From assembly GCA_965216395.1 (NCBI GenBank), contig OZ244156.1:496001-560000 (forward strand): 64,000 nucleotides of DNA. The letters run 5' to 3'. Numbering within the stretch: position 1 is the first letter of the stretch; the number at the start of each line of letters is the position of its first letter. The notes below the pieces were generated by a model, which worked only from the letters and a program-made list of their open reading frames with translations, did not search any database and was not told where the DNA came from. Both the position numbers and the translations under genes were made by a program. This stretch comes from CAZBXD01 sp965216395. GTDB lineage: Bacteria > Pseudomonadota > Alphaproteobacteria > Micavibrionales > SZUA-601. This document shows, piece after piece, positions 18,268 to 27,144 of this stretch.

Positions 18268-19494
18268 ATGAGTTCAGAAAAAGATAATTTAATAAATATA
18301 GTCGATGAAATGAAGTCCCTAGGCCTTTATAACCCTAAAGATAGGTTTGACATTAATAGTGCTGCACTTGCTATTCAATCTCTACGACAAAAAAATAATG
18401 TGTCACGTAATAAAGATCTTTTGGATAAATTGCCTAATTTACAAAGATCGATTCAGAGATATCCAGGTGATATACCTTTCTATACTCATAAAAATGATTT
18501 TAAAAAATTTATAAAAATCTTTCAAGAATCTAAAAAAGCAAAAACAAGTGAAGAACACTATATCAAGGTTATAGAACGTGTCTTACTAACAGATAAAAAA
18601 ACAGAATCGGTTTCAGAGTATGACCGTGAAAAAAAATTAAAAAAAATAGCACAACAAAATAAAGAAAATGAAAAACGCAGACGAGCAAGAGCTAAAAAAA
18701 GAGAGTCTGAACTTAATAACATTGATCTGCCCGTGGAAGAATTGTTTTCTCCGAGAGAGTTATGTTTTGAAATGGGTCTTTCTAAAAGGTTTGTTCCATT
18801 TGCAAATAGTTATGCTCAGTATCAGTTTGATAAACAAATAAGAAGCAGAAGAGTTGATATTTTGGTTTTGAAAAAAAAGAAATCAATACGTCAAGGATCT
18901 CCGTATTCTTTTATTAAAACTGAACTTGAGAGGATTAAGAAGGGGATTAAGAAGTTTAAGAAATCGCAAGAAAAATGGCTTACACTTAATATGGCTTTAC
19001 AAAAAATGGATATTGGAGCGAATGCTAAAAATCGCAGACTTTTGGCACAATATTGTAAGGAGAGACTGGCATTACAGGAACAAAAACAAAACCTTGATGT
19101 TTACACCAAGGGTGAGCGTGCGCATGGGAAACAAAAGCATTCTTACTCTATGTCTAATAATTATTTGAAAGAGATAAGACAAGATTTACATGATAAAAAA
19201 ATTTTTATACTAAAAAAATCAAAAACCGAGCATGTTCCTTTGAAGATTTTATATACTCTAGGGTATTCAGACACACGAGAAAATCGAAAAAATATCTATG
19301 CATTTATAAAAAAACAGTTTTTAGAAAATAACACTATCATTGTCGAAAGGCTGAGCGGTCATAATAAAGTACTTTGTGTTGATGATGCTGATTTAGAAGA
19401 AATAAATCAATTGATAGAAAAAAATAAAGTTGCTTTAAAACGTAAAAAAGTAAAGAAGGAAAGTGTAACTTTTAATGATAAGCTTGTTGCCTAA
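18268..19494 (+). CDS. Hypothetical charged protein
   Basis: The product of 408 residues is not recognised. It is very rich in Lys, Glu and Arg, with a strongly basic segment around residues 120-155 (KKLKKIAQQNKENEKRRRA and onwards) and long predicted helices or coiled coil. There is no signal peptide and no membrane segment. The C-terminal part (about 300-390) has alternating helical segments of a kind that could form a winged-helix or DNA-binding fold, but no family motif is clear. Base composition is more AT-rich than the flanking housekeeping genes, and the gene sits in a patch with phage-like features, so recent acquisition is plausible. Confidence 0.6.
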   Translation: MSSEKDNLINIVDEMKSLGLYNPKDRFDINSAALAIQSLRQKNNVSRNKDLLDKLPNLQRSIQRYPGDIPFYTHKNDFKKFIKIFQESKKAKTSEEHYIKVIERVLLTDKKTESVSEYDREKKLKKIAQQNKENEKRRRARAKKRESELNNIDLPVEELFSPRELCFEMGLSKRFVPFANSYAQYQFDKQIRSRRVDILVLKKKKSIRQGSPYSFIKTELERIKKGIKKFKKSQEKWLTLNMALQKMDIGANAKNRRLLAQYCKERLALQEQKQNLDVYTKGERAHGKQKHSYSMSNNYLKEIRQDLHDKKIFILKKSKTEHVPLKILYTLGYSDTRENRKNIYAFIKKQFLENNTIIVERLSGHNKVLCVDDADLEEINQLIEKNKVALKRKKVKKESVTFNDKLVA

Positions 19495-19613
19495 GGCCAA
19501 AAAATACTTTTTAGACTATTTAAATAATTAGAAAGATTTACGCACCATCGAACATTTTATAGTCTTTTGTGCCAGGTTTGCACTTTTGCAGGCTTGATCG
19601 GTAAGTTTCATCT

Positions 19614-19649
19614 GGTGGCCTTTTGAATTGCGTTTTTACAAAGGCCACC
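19614..19649. repeat. 10-bp inverted repeat (hairpin) in a gene-free stretch
   Basis: GGTGGCCTTT (19614-19623) and AAAGGCCACC (19640-19649) form a perfect 10-bp stem with a 16-base loop. The surrounding 19495-19780 has no convincing gene. A second small hairpin (ATAGAAA/TTTCTAT) lies near 19700. These may be terminator remnants or ends of a decayed element; neither has a T-run. Confidence 0.45.
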
Positions 19650-19780
19650 AATTATGCCCCCAAATTGTTTTTTCTATTGATGAAATAATGAGGAATTTAT
19701 AGAAATGAATTTCTATCCTACCCTGATATTTTTCAAGATAAGATAGAAAATTCAAAAGATCGATTTATATTTTTAGAAGA

Positions 19781-20017
19781 TTAATTGCTTCTTTCTTCTT
19801 CTTTAATAATTTCAAAGCCTTCAGATAGATAATCCGCTTTGCATTCTGCATCATTACCTTTCTGCAGATGATAACCAAAGGCACCGCCCGTTATAGAACT
19901 TGATATATCACCGCCACAAATGGCTACTTGTCCTGTTTTAGGATGTTTGAGCATTGTTTTTGGTGTTGTGCATGCTGATAGCATGATTAGGGGTGCTAAT
20001 AATAGTAGATACTTCAT
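19781..20017 (-). CDS. Small lipoprotein
   Basis: Starting at the ATG at 20017 (GAAAGGCGAT upstream), the 78-residue product is MKYLLLLAPLIMLSAC followed by a polar domain. LSAC is a lipobox, so Cys16 would be acylated and the protein anchored to the membrane. The pattern KHPKTGQVAICGG followed by a glycine-rich stretch and a second Cys resembles small YecR-like lipoproteins, with low certainty. An in-frame upstream extension to 20140 runs through the structured RNA-like region and is probably not translated as part of this protein. Confidence 0.65.
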   Translation of the reverse strand: MKYLLLLAPLIMLSACTTPKTMLKHPKTGQVAICGGDISSSITGGAFGYHLQKGNDAECKADYLSEGFEIIKEEERSN

Positions 20018-20050
20018 TTTATCGCCTTTCATACGATGGTTAAACAAACA

Positions 20051-20236
20051 GCCACCAGATTTCTCTCTGGCAGCTGGGGAGTTTGTAACCGCACTAGGAC
20101 GGCGCAGCGTATTCACGCAAGCGCTATTATATTCCGCCACCTCCCCAACAATAGTTGAGAAAGCGACATCAATTTAACGGCATGATGTCAATCTACCGCC
20201 TAGTGTGAGGTTACAACGCCCCAGAGCAATTGCTCT
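20051..20236. ncRNA. Structured region resembling phage C4-type antisense RNA
   Basis: TGGGGAG (20075-20081) pairs with CTCCCCA (20141-20147), enclosing a GCGC/GCGC plus GCGT/ACGC hairpin (20102-20124). A CCAGA/TCTGG hairpin lies just outside. The segment 20081-20098 is nearly complementary to 20199-20217 (CCTAGTG and GGTTACAA both match exactly). This arrangement recalls C4 antisense RNA of P1/P7-like phages, where loops pair with a target on the same transcript. The minus-strand reading through it (NTLRRPSAVTNSPAAREKSGG) also recalls ORFs annotated as Icd-like that overlap such RNAs. The strand is not settled. Further palindromes are GACATCA/TGATGTC (20165-20189) and AGAGCAATTGCTCT (20223-20236). 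Confidence 0.4.
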
Positions 20237-20449
20237 ACTGCAAAGCTACGCCTTTGATAGAATCTGGTCAAGTATTTAAATAGTGTTTTATGTATGTGTA
20301 GAATGGATAGGCATGATATGACTGTTTGTTATACAAGGGCAGAGAACATGAGAGAAGAAATATTTGATAAAGATCATCGCCAAAATAAAAGCGCCTAGAA
20401 TTTATTTCTAAAACACTACTTATTACCGAAATTTTACCGAAAAACTAAA
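20237..20449. other. Gene-free stretch between RNA-like region and tRNA-Glu
   Basis: Together with the structured region before it, this makes about 470 bases without a convincing protein gene. The only readable frames are short and lack ribosome-binding sites. It is probably decayed phage-like sequence downstream of tRNA-Glu, a common integration target, but no clear attachment repeat was seen. Confidence 0.4.
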
Positions 20450-20469
20450 AAACACCCCGTAGGGTGTTT
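20450..20469 (-). terminator. Terminator of tRNA-Glu
   Basis: AAACACCC, loop CGTA, GGGTGTTT form an 8-bp stem, followed on the minus strand by a T-rich stretch. It lies 18 bases beyond the CCA end of tRNA-Glu. Confidence 0.8.
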
Positions 20470-20487
20470 CTAAGTACTTGAATTTAA

Positions 20488-20563
20488 TGGCATCCCGTAC
20501 GGGATTTGAACCCGTGTTGCCGCCGTGAAAGGGCGGTGTCCTAGGCCACTAGACGAACGGGAC
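20488..20563 (-). tRNA. tRNA-Glu (anticodon TTC)
   Basis: The minus strand reads GTCCCGTTCGTCTAGTGGCC at the 5' end, has the anticodon loop CTTTCAC with anticodon TTC, a T-loop GTTCAAAT and an encoded CCA. The cloverleaf is complete at 76 bases, with a G-U pair at the first acceptor position. Confidence 0.96.
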
Positions 20564-20647
20564 GTGGCTTAAGCTCGGCGTATGTTGTATCTCTTTATAA
20601 AAATAAAATCAAGCATTAGTTTCAATTTTTTACAAAAAAACGATCAT

Positions 20648-22459
20648 TTAGGCCAAAACAGCATCTTCGAGGGTAAAATCAGCGCTTTCTTTACCACGCC
20701 AATGGTTTATTCGTAATGTACCCACAATATTTATGAGAGTTGAGGGGGATAGGGATAAAAGTTTTTGTCCTAATGGTGTTTCAACACTACGAAAACTCAT
20801 TATTTTTAAAGTGTTTTGTCCAGAACTATCACTAATAATAATACGCAGATGTGCTTTTTTGAGTATTTCAATTTTTACTAAGCGGCAATTTTGGATCATA
20901 AAACGTGGTTGTGGATGACCAACACCAAAAGGGCTTAGTTTCTGTAATTCATGCGCAAAGTCGATTTTAACCGATTGTAATGATATAATAGCATCAATAT
21001 TTAATTTTGGTTTTAAAGGTGTTGTCCCATGTTGGTCAATAATCCGTTGTGTCATAAAATTGTGTAATTCATCAATTTTATCTTGTGCAACCGTAAAGCC
21101 AGCAGCCATGGAATGTCCACCTCCATTGATCAATATATCTTTTTGACGGGCTGCAATCACCAAATTACCTAAATCAATGCCATGGATTGATCGGGCGGAA
21201 GCTTTGCCGATACCATTTTCATCAATAGTAATCGCACAGACCGGCCTGTTATAACGATCTTTTAAACGCGAGGCCATAAGGCCAATAATGCCTGGATGCC
21301 AGCCATGACCAACGACAAAAAGGACATATTTTTGCTGGTCTTTATTTTGTTCAGCAATATGGATGGCCTCATTCAAGCTTGTTTTTTCAATCTCTTGGCG
21401 GTCACGGTTGTTTTGATCCAAAATTTGAGCGATTTGACGCGCTTGAGAAGTTGAATCGGTATAAAGAAGTTCTACCCCTAAATGAGCATCCCCAACACGA
21501 CCACCCGCATTAATACGTGGACCAATAACGAATCCGGCATGATAGGTGGAAGGTTTCTCATCTATACCAGCTAAGTCTGATAGAGCGGTTATCCCTATGT
21601 TTTGACGCATGGCCATTACTTTTAAACCTTGTTTGACATAGGCGCGGTTGATGCCTTTTAATGGGACAACATCACAAATTGTACCCAAAGCGACAATATC
21701 CAGCCATTGTCGTGGATCTGGTTTCGGGTTGTTCTGAAAAAAACGACTTTTTTCTAATTGCTTACATATGGCGATGATTGTTAGAAATGTTACACCAACA
21801 GCGGCCATATGACCTTGGCCACTTTTATCATCAAGACGATTGGGGTTAACAACAGCCACAGCAGGGGGGAGTTCTGGTTCGGCGCCATGATGATCCAGCA
21901 CAACAACATCGGTCTTTAATTCTTGCGCGCGTTGCAACGGTTCAAAAGATGTAATACCACAATCAAGTGTAATGATTAAATCGTGGTCGTGACATAGTTG
22001 CTCAATCGCCAGTGTGTTGGGGCCATAACCTTCTTTAATACGGTCTGGAATATAAAAACGCGCATCAATATTAAAGTGAGCCAAAAATCGTTTCATCAAG
22101 GCTGTGCTCGTGGCGCCATCGACATCATAATCGCCAAATAGAGCAATTTTTTCTCTATCTTTAATGGCGCGCGCAATTCTTTGAGCGGCTTTGTCCATAT
22201 CAATAAGGGAAAAAGGATCGGGTAATAGGTCACGCAGCCGTGGCGTTAAAAAAGATTGATAATGATCAAGACCAATATCCCGTGATACCATGATTTGCGC
22301 AATGATTGGTGATAACCCAGATTTTTGGTTCAAAGCCAAGGCATGACGTTGGTTATATTCAATTTGTTGCCATTGTTTACCAGAAAAAGACGCCTCAACA
22401 AGAAGAGGCGACGAAAGTTTTGCGTTTATATCTGACGAATGATTTTCTGGATCAATCAT
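20648..22459 (-). CDS. recJ: Single-stranded-DNA exonuclease RecJ
   Basis: The 603-residue protein has the DHH phosphoesterase signature: GDYDVDGATSTAL (about 109-121), VVLDHHG (about 184-190), and the DHHA1 GGGHSMAAGFTV motif (about 445-456), followed by an OB-like C-terminal domain. RecJ degrades single-stranded DNA 5' to 3' in recombination and mismatch or base-excision repair. The length is close to the usual 560-600. Its start overlaps the lipoprotein gene stop by 8 bases, so the two are likely co-transcribed. Confidence 0.95.
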   Translation of the reverse strand: MIDPENHSSDINAKLSSPLLVEASFSGKQWQQIEYNQRHALALNQKSGLSPIIAQIMVSRDIGLDHYQSFLTPRLRDLLPDPFSLIDMDKAAQRIARAIKDREKIALFGDYDVDGATSTALMKRFLAHFNIDARFYIPDRIKEGYGPNTLAIEQLCHDHDLIITLDCGITSFEPLQRAQELKTDVVVLDHHGAEPELPPAVAVVNPNRLDDKSGQGHMAAVGVTFLTIIAICKQLEKSRFFQNNPKPDPRQWLDIVALGTICDVVPLKGINRAYVKQGLKVMAMRQNIGITALSDLAGIDEKPSTYHAGFVIGPRINAGGRVGDAHLGVELLYTDSTSQARQIAQILDQNNRDRQEIEKTSLNEAIHIAEQNKDQQKYVLFVVGHGWHPGIIGLMASRLKDRYNRPVCAITIDENGIGKASARSIHGIDLGNLVIAARQKDILINGGGHSMAAGFTVAQDKIDELHNFMTQRIIDQHGTTPLKPKLNIDAIISLQSVKIDFAHELQKLSPFGVGHPQPRFMIQNCRLVKIEILKKAHLRIIISDSSGQNTLKIMSFRSVETPLGQKLLSLSPSTLINIVGTLRINHWRGKESADFTLEDAVLA

Positions 22460-23381
22460 TGCGCGATAAAATTTCTACGCGACGATATTCATCTTTATCG
22501 ATTTTTTGATCGCCCTTTTTCTGAGCCATTGTATCACCTTTAGCCATTAAGTTTAAACGATCAGCGGCTATGCCATGTTGAACAAATTGATTATAGACGT
22601 TGATAGCACGTTTTTCAGACATTTTAAGATTAACAATTTTAGCTTGGTAAGGGTCGTTCACCGCCACACGTTTTGATGCATGACCAATGATGTAAATGGG
22701 CGTGAAATCAGATTTCAAACTATCGACAAGATTTTTTATATATTCTCGGTCACTTGGGGATAATTGATCCGAACCATGGGCAAAACTCAGCTCACCACGT
22801 TTGGTCTTATTCTTATTTTTTCGTGATTTATAAGATTTGTAAGGAATGTATGCCTTGGAGGCAAAATCTGTTAATGAATTAATTGTGATGCTGGGGTTTT
22901 GCGATAAAAGAATCGCAATTTCTGTGTCATAGCTATTGTCATGATGATTTAAGGCTTCAGTGTGGTGTAACGTTACTGGAGAATGACCATAAATATATGG
23001 GTCATTAGACAAGGTATCATAGTTGATTTCTATAGAATTTGAAATAAACCCAGAATGATCTGTTGAATATGGCACTGGTTTATTGGCTGTATGGGATGAT
23101 TGATAATCTTCGTAAATTACAGATTCTTCATATGGGTTGGTGTCTGATTCAATATTTGTGTCACTTAATAAACGTTGGCGCATTTCTGCAAATTCTTCTG
23201 AATGTGTTTTAGGTGTATTACGATTTGGAATATCGGCTAAATTAGGGGCTGGTGCATTTTTATCATGGATATTACCAATATCATCGGCCCAAAACGCATA
23301 GCGATTTGGCGTTGAACTACAAGCGGTCAAGGTTCCTATGATAAAGAGTGATAGAAGAAAGAGAGATGTATTTTTTGTCAT
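22452..23381 (-). CDS. OmpA-family lipoprotein
   Basis: The 309-residue protein begins with a lipoprotein signal MTKNTSLFLLSLFIIGTLTAC (lipobox LTAC). After a polar, low-complexity middle it has an OmpA-like C-terminal domain from about 215, with YIIGHASKR, LKMSEKRAINVYNQFV and ADRLNLMAKGD, the pattern that binds peptidoglycan. It would tether the outer membrane to the wall. It lies upstream of recJ with an 8-base overlap, a pairing without an obvious functional link. Confidence 0.85.
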   Translation of the reverse strand: MTKNTSLFLLSLFIIGTLTACSSTPNRYAFWADDIGNIHDKNAPAPNLADIPNRNTPKTHSEEFAEMRQRLLSDTNIESDTNPYEESVIYEDYQSSHTANKPVPYSTDHSGFISNSIEINYDTLSNDPYIYGHSPVTLHHTEALNHHDNSYDTEIAILLSQNPSITINSLTDFASKAYIPYKSYKSRKNKNKTKRGELSFAHGSDQLSPSDREYIKNLVDSLKSDFTPIYIIGHASKRVAVNDPYQAKIVNLKMSEKRAINVYNQFVQHGIAADRLNLMAKGDTMAQKKGDQKIDKDEYRRVEILSRND

Positions 23382-23468
23382 TATTAAAACTCAAAGTGAA
23401 AAAATATATTTTATATATCTTATATTAGCAGTTTAAAAATCATCTGGTAAGGGGGAATTTTAATAACG

Positions 23469-23993
23469 TTATTCACGCGATTGTTTAAGGTATTGTTGAG
23501 AAAGATCGACATAGTTTTGACAGTTTGTTTTGATTTCTTTTTTATCTTCTGGTGTTAAATCACGAACAAATCGTGCCGGTGTTCCAAGCCATAGCTGATT
23601 GGATTTAATAATTTTACCAGGGGTAACAATTGAACCAGCCCCCACCATGGCTCCTGGTTCGACAATGGCGCCGTCCATAATCATCGCCTTCATACCAATA
23701 AAACAATCATCTTGCAGCTCACAAGCATGGATTAAAGCCATATGGCCAATTGTAATATTGTTCCCAATAATTGTTTCGCCACCTTTGTAACGTGAAACAT
23801 GGATTACCGCCCCGTCTTGTACATTAACACGGTCACCGATGCGAATAAAATTAATATCGCCACGAAGGGTCGTGTTGAACCAAATACTACACGCTTTACC
23901 AATTATGACATCACCAATAATATCAGCAGAAGGGGCGATAAAGCTATCATCAGAAATAATTGGTTTTATGTCATGGTATGGATATAAGGGCAT
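23469..23993 (-). CDS. Gamma-carbonic-anhydrase-like hexapeptide protein
   Basis: From the ATG at 23993, the 174-residue protein is a left-handed beta-helix. It has APSADIIGDVIIGKACSIWF at the N-terminus, DGAVIHVS, TIGHMALIHACEL and MGAxAxIxDGAxV-type repeats, as in PaaY/YrdA proteins. Histidines in VIHVS, IGHMA and LIHAC match the three zinc ligands of gamma carbonic anhydrases. Activity is inferred, since many relatives have other roles. The longer frame to 24089 adds an unlikely hydrophobic leader and was not used. Confidence 0.88.
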   Translation of the reverse strand: MPLYPYHDIKPIISDDSFIAPSADIIGDVIIGKACSIWFNTTLRGDINFIRIGDRVNVQDGAVIHVSRYKGGETIIGNNITIGHMALIHACELQDDCFIGMKAMIMDGAIVEPGAMVGAGSIVTPGKIIKSNQLWLGTPARFVRDLTPEDKKEIKTNCQNYVDLSQQYLKQSRE

Positions 23994-24121
23994 TTTCAAG
24001 TCATCGTTTTCTAAAGGTTGAAATATTATTACATTATAAACAAACAGAAGAAATTTAAAAATATATTTGACATTAAATGAAATATGCAATATTTACATAT
24101 TGTATATTTTATAGAGGTGAT

Positions 24122-24574
24122 ATGTTTAAAATATTTTGTAAAAAAACAGCAACACAACTGAAACTTCAAGATCATACTATTATTAAATATGAATTTGATG
24201 ATACTCATGATTCTGGTGTAATGATTATTGAACACAGAGCCAATGGTGGCTTTATAGTTGAAAAATTAGAATATAATAAAAATGGCGGCAATTACAGAGT
24301 TGCAAAACGTTTGGTTGGGACAGCTTCGGTAAAGTTTGATAAATCAGGTCAAGAGATAGATGAATCAAGAAAATACAATCCATGGCCTGAAAATGATAAA
24401 TGTCAAAAGTTTGATACCTCTTACGCCGATATCGTTGAAGAAAATGAAAACTTGTTACCGGAAGAAAAGATTGTTTTGCAATATCTTAAAGCCAACATGA
24501 CAGGGTGCATCAATAAAATTGCAAATGATCAAAATTGTAAATTTAAAAATATTTGCTCTATATTCGGAAAATAA
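24122..24574 (+). CDS. Hypothetical protein
   Basis: The start at 24122 is supported by GAGGTGAT immediately upstream. The 150-residue product is soluble and acidic toward the C-terminus and is not recognised. It has a beta-rich middle (MIIEHRANGGFIVEKLEY) and four cysteines (CKK, DKCQKF, MTGCIN, QNCKFKNIC), three of them in the second half. It stands alone, divergent from the hexapeptide protein, and is closed by a terminator shared with the ribosomal-protein genes. Confidence 0.65.
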   Translation: MFKIFCKKTATQLKLQDHTIIKYEFDDTHDSGVMIIEHRANGGFIVEKLEYNKNGGNYRVAKRLVGTASVKFDKSGQEIDESRKYNPWPENDKCQKFDTSYADIVEENENLLPEEKIVLQYLKANMTGCINKIANDQNCKFKNICSIFGK

Positions 24575-24599
24575 AAAAGCCCCATAAATGGGGGCTTTT
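24575..24599. terminator. Bidirectional terminator
   Basis: AAAAGCCCC and GGGGCTTTT form a stem around a 7-base loop between the convergent hypothetical gene and rpsI, with A/T runs on both sides. Confidence 0.9.
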
Positions 24600-24632
24600 G
24601 AATAAAGTTTTGGTAATATAAATTCTGGATGC

Positions 24633-25151
24633 TTAACGCTTTTTCCATTGTTTTCTGCGACGTGCCTTACGACGACCAAATTTCTTCGGTTCAACACGAC
24701 GTGCATCTCTCGTCAAAAGACCTGCTTTTTTCAATATTGGACGCAATCCTGGCTCATAATTCATGAGCGCGATTGAAATACCATGGCGTACCGCTTCCGC
24801 CTGACCAGAAAGGCCACTACCTGTTACAGTACAAACCACATCAAATTCACCTTCGCGTTCAACAATTTCAAAAGGTTGTTGAATTTTCATACGTTGTGTT
24901 GGGCGCGCAAAATAAACCGTTTGATCACGGCCGTTAACGGTGATGGCACCTTTACCAGGTTTAATCCAAACGCGTGCAATCGCTGTTTTACGATTACCCG
25001 TAGCATAGGCGCGTCCTTGTGCGTCAAGCTTTTGCGTGTAAACGGGCGCTTCATTAGACGCTGTTTTATCAGCATCTTTTGCATCAGTTGTTTTTTCAGC
25101 CTTTGGTTTTGCTGTTTTTAACTCAGCCAGTTTTTCTAATCCTTCAGCCAT
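24633..25151 (-). CDS. rpsI: 30S ribosomal protein S9
   Basis: The 172-residue protein has the S9 core from about residue 50: GNRKTAIARVWIKPGKG, and RPILKKAGLLTRDARRVEPKK near the end. It has a basic C-terminal tail whose tip reaches the P-site tRNA. The N-terminal 45 residues, rich in Lys, Ala and Asp, form an extension common in alphaproteobacterial S9. It follows rplM after 1 base, the conserved rplM-rpsI operon. Confidence 0.97.
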   Translation of the reverse strand: MAEGLEKLAELKTAKPKAEKTTDAKDADKTASNEAPVYTQKLDAQGRAYATGNRKTAIARVWIKPGKGAITVNGRDQTVYFARPTQRMKIQQPFEIVEREGEFDVVCTVTGSGLSGQAEAVRHGISIALMNYEPGLRPILKKAGLLTRDARRVEPKKFGRRKARRRKQWKKR

Positions 25152-25152
25152 C

Positions 25153-25623
25153 TTATTTTTCTCGCTTCATATTTTTATCATTTTGTTCTGCAAAATTGAC
25201 CAAAGTTGGTTTTTGCGCTTCATGGCCATGGTCTTCACCCACGTAAACACGAAGGTTTTTCAACTGTGCACGGCCAAGCTTTGTTTTTGGCATCATGCGT
25301 TCAACGGCTTTTTGAACAACGCGTTCGGGGTGACGACCGTCTAAAATCTGTCCTTTTGTGCGTTGTTTAATACCGCCAGGGTGACCCGTGTGCCAGTAAA
25401 AAATATCTTGATCACGTTTATTGCCAGTTAAGTGAACTTTATCGGCATTAATAACGATAATATTATCACCGCAATCTACATGTGGTGTGAAAAGAGGTTT
25501 ATGTTTCCCGCGCAAACGTTTGGCGATTTCACTTGCCATGCGACCAAGAACGACATCTTTGGCATCAAAGATGAACCATTCTTTATTCACGTCTGCTGGT
25601 TTTGCAGAATATGTTTTTGTCAT
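25153..25623 (-). CDS. rplM: 50S ribosomal protein L13
   Basis: The 156-residue protein carries KEWFIFDAKDVVLGRMASEIAKRL at the start, GDNIIVINADKVHLTG, and WHTGHPGGIKQRT, all diagnostic of L13. It binds 23S rRNA early in 50S assembly. It is first in the rplM-rpsI operon, with a strong promoter 45 bases upstream of the start. Confidence 0.97.
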   Translation of the reverse strand: MTKTYSAKPADVNKEWFIFDAKDVVLGRMASEIAKRLRGKHKPLFTPHVDCGDNIIVINADKVHLTGNKRDQDIFYWHTGHPGGIKQRTKGQILDGRHPERVVQKAVERMMPKTKLGRAQLKNLRVYVGEDHGHEAQKPTLVNFAEQNDKNMKREK

Positions 25624-25667
25624 GTTTTTTCCAATTCTTATAATTGTTATTTCTATAAGGTTTTGCC

Positions 25668-25696
25668 TGTATAAATAGGTTGGTCTTCTCTGTCAA
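25668..25696 (-). promoter_or_regulatory. Promoter of rplM-rpsI
   Basis: On the minus strand, TTGACA (25696-25691) and TATACA (25673-25668) are spaced by 17 bases, close to the sigma-70 consensus. The rest of 25697-25891 is AT-rich; an imperfect inverted repeat near 25853-25890 could end the RNase D transcript. Confidence 0.8.
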
Positions 25697-25891
25697 TAAA
25701 AAAATCAATAAAAACCAATAATTTATTTAAGTGGTATTATGATACCTTATTTTTAAAGGTTTGATTATTGAACTTTTTTAATAAATGAAATAATATTATA
25801 TTATGACATAATTAATTCTTCTTAATATCAGGCCGTGCAAAGAATAATCAATCAGCAAAGAAATTATACAACACGTATTTTGAGTGTGTAA

Positions 25892-27043
25892 TTATTTAAC
25901 TTCGACGAATTTGATTTTGTTATTTTGGATAGCAATCGCTTGGTCGCCGTGAATTAAAGCCTTGGCATATTTCCCAAACACTTCCCAGCGCCAGCCTGTG
26001 TGAAGAATGGTATTATCTTCACCATTTATCAATTGAACAAGATCTTGGTCACTGCACAGCATACGTGGCACAAGATTATTTTCACGCGCTTTTAATTTGA
26101 GTGCGAGTCGTAAAATATCCATTTTGGCTTCGGCTGAGGCGGGCGGTGTTTTCCGTTTTTTTAATACTGGCCATGTGTCTTTCGGGCTATTCAAAGCTGT
26201 CTCGACGGCTTGTAAAATAGCCACCCCATATTTACCATGGGCAAAATCTTTACTTAGGCCACGCATTTTCTCCAAATCTTTTGGAGTCGTAGGTGGATGA
26301 GTGGCAATTTCAATAATAACATCATCACGCAAAATACGCGGCCGAGGTCGATTTTTTTCAACCGCTTTGCGTTCGCGCCATGCGGCCACTTCTCGCATGA
26401 TGGCTAAGGTTTGAGGCTTGCCGTTGCGGAATTTGATTTTGCGCCATACTTCTTCTGGTTTGATTGCATATGTGGCCGGTGATTGTAACACATCAAGGTC
26501 TTCTTGAATCCATGCAAAACGGTTGTGTGTTTCGAGATAATCTTTTATTTCTTGATAAATATCATAAAGATACGTCACATCAGCGATGGCGTAATCCAAT
26601 TGTTTCTGGCTCAACGGGCGTCGTGACCAATCGGTAAAGCGACTATTTTTATCTAATGTTGTTTGGCAATAATGCTGAACAAGCTTGCCATAGCCAACAT
26701 TATCACCCAAACCGCAAACAGATGCCGCAATTTGCGTGTCAAAAATCGGGGTGGGTAACGCGCCATCCATCAGATGATAAAATATCTCCATATCTTGATA
26801 GGCGGCATGAAAGACTTTCAATACGTTTGGGTTAGCTAAAAGATCAAGAAATGGTTTAAGATCAAGCTCATCAGAAAGCGGATCAATAATCGCTCTCTCA
26901 TTTTTGCCCGCTACTTGGATGAGGCAGAGTTTAGAAAAATAAGTCTTTTCCCGCAAAAACTCAGTATCAATCGTGAAAAATGCTTCTTTTGTAAGCACCT
27001 CACAAAGTTTTTTCAGTTCATTTGTTTTGTTAATAATCTTCAT
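25892..27043 (-). CDS. rnd: Ribonuclease D
   Basis: The 383-residue 3'-exonuclease has the DEDD motifs: FFTIDTEFLREKTYF (about 22-36), VFHAAYQDMEIFY (about 96-108) and the DYAIADVTYL block (about 170). A C-terminal HRDC region (REVAAWRERKAVEKNRPRPR) follows. RNase D trims the 3' ends of tRNA and other small RNAs. The length is near the family norm of about 375. Confidence 0.95.
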   Translation of the reverse strand: MKIINKTNELKKLCEVLTKEAFFTIDTEFLREKTYFSKLCLIQVAGKNERAIIDPLSDELDLKPFLDLLANPNVLKVFHAAYQDMEIFYHLMDGALPTPIFDTQIAASVCGLGDNVGYGKLVQHYCQTTLDKNSRFTDWSRRPLSQKQLDYAIADVTYLYDIYQEIKDYLETHNRFAWIQEDLDVLQSPATYAIKPEEVWRKIKFRNGKPQTLAIMREVAAWRERKAVEKNRPRPRILRDDVIIEIATHPPTTPKDLEKMRGLSKDFAHGKYGVAILQAVETALNSPKDTWPVLKKRKTPPASAEAKMDILRLALKLKARENNLVPRMLCSDQDLVQLINGEDNTILHTGWRWEVFGKYAKALIHGDQAIAIQNNKIKFVEVK

Positions 27044-27144
27044 AGCGATGCTAAAATGGCTTAAATTATAGAATAAGTCAAACCATGGCTTGTTTTTAAA
27101 TGATGACTAGGATAAATTTACTTCTTAATTTTGAAATAATAAAA

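Noticed and set aside
20018..20140. N-terminal extension of the small lipoprotein
   Set aside because: It would place the lipoprotein signal internally, and it runs through the structured C4-like region. The ATG at 20017 restores a normal signal.
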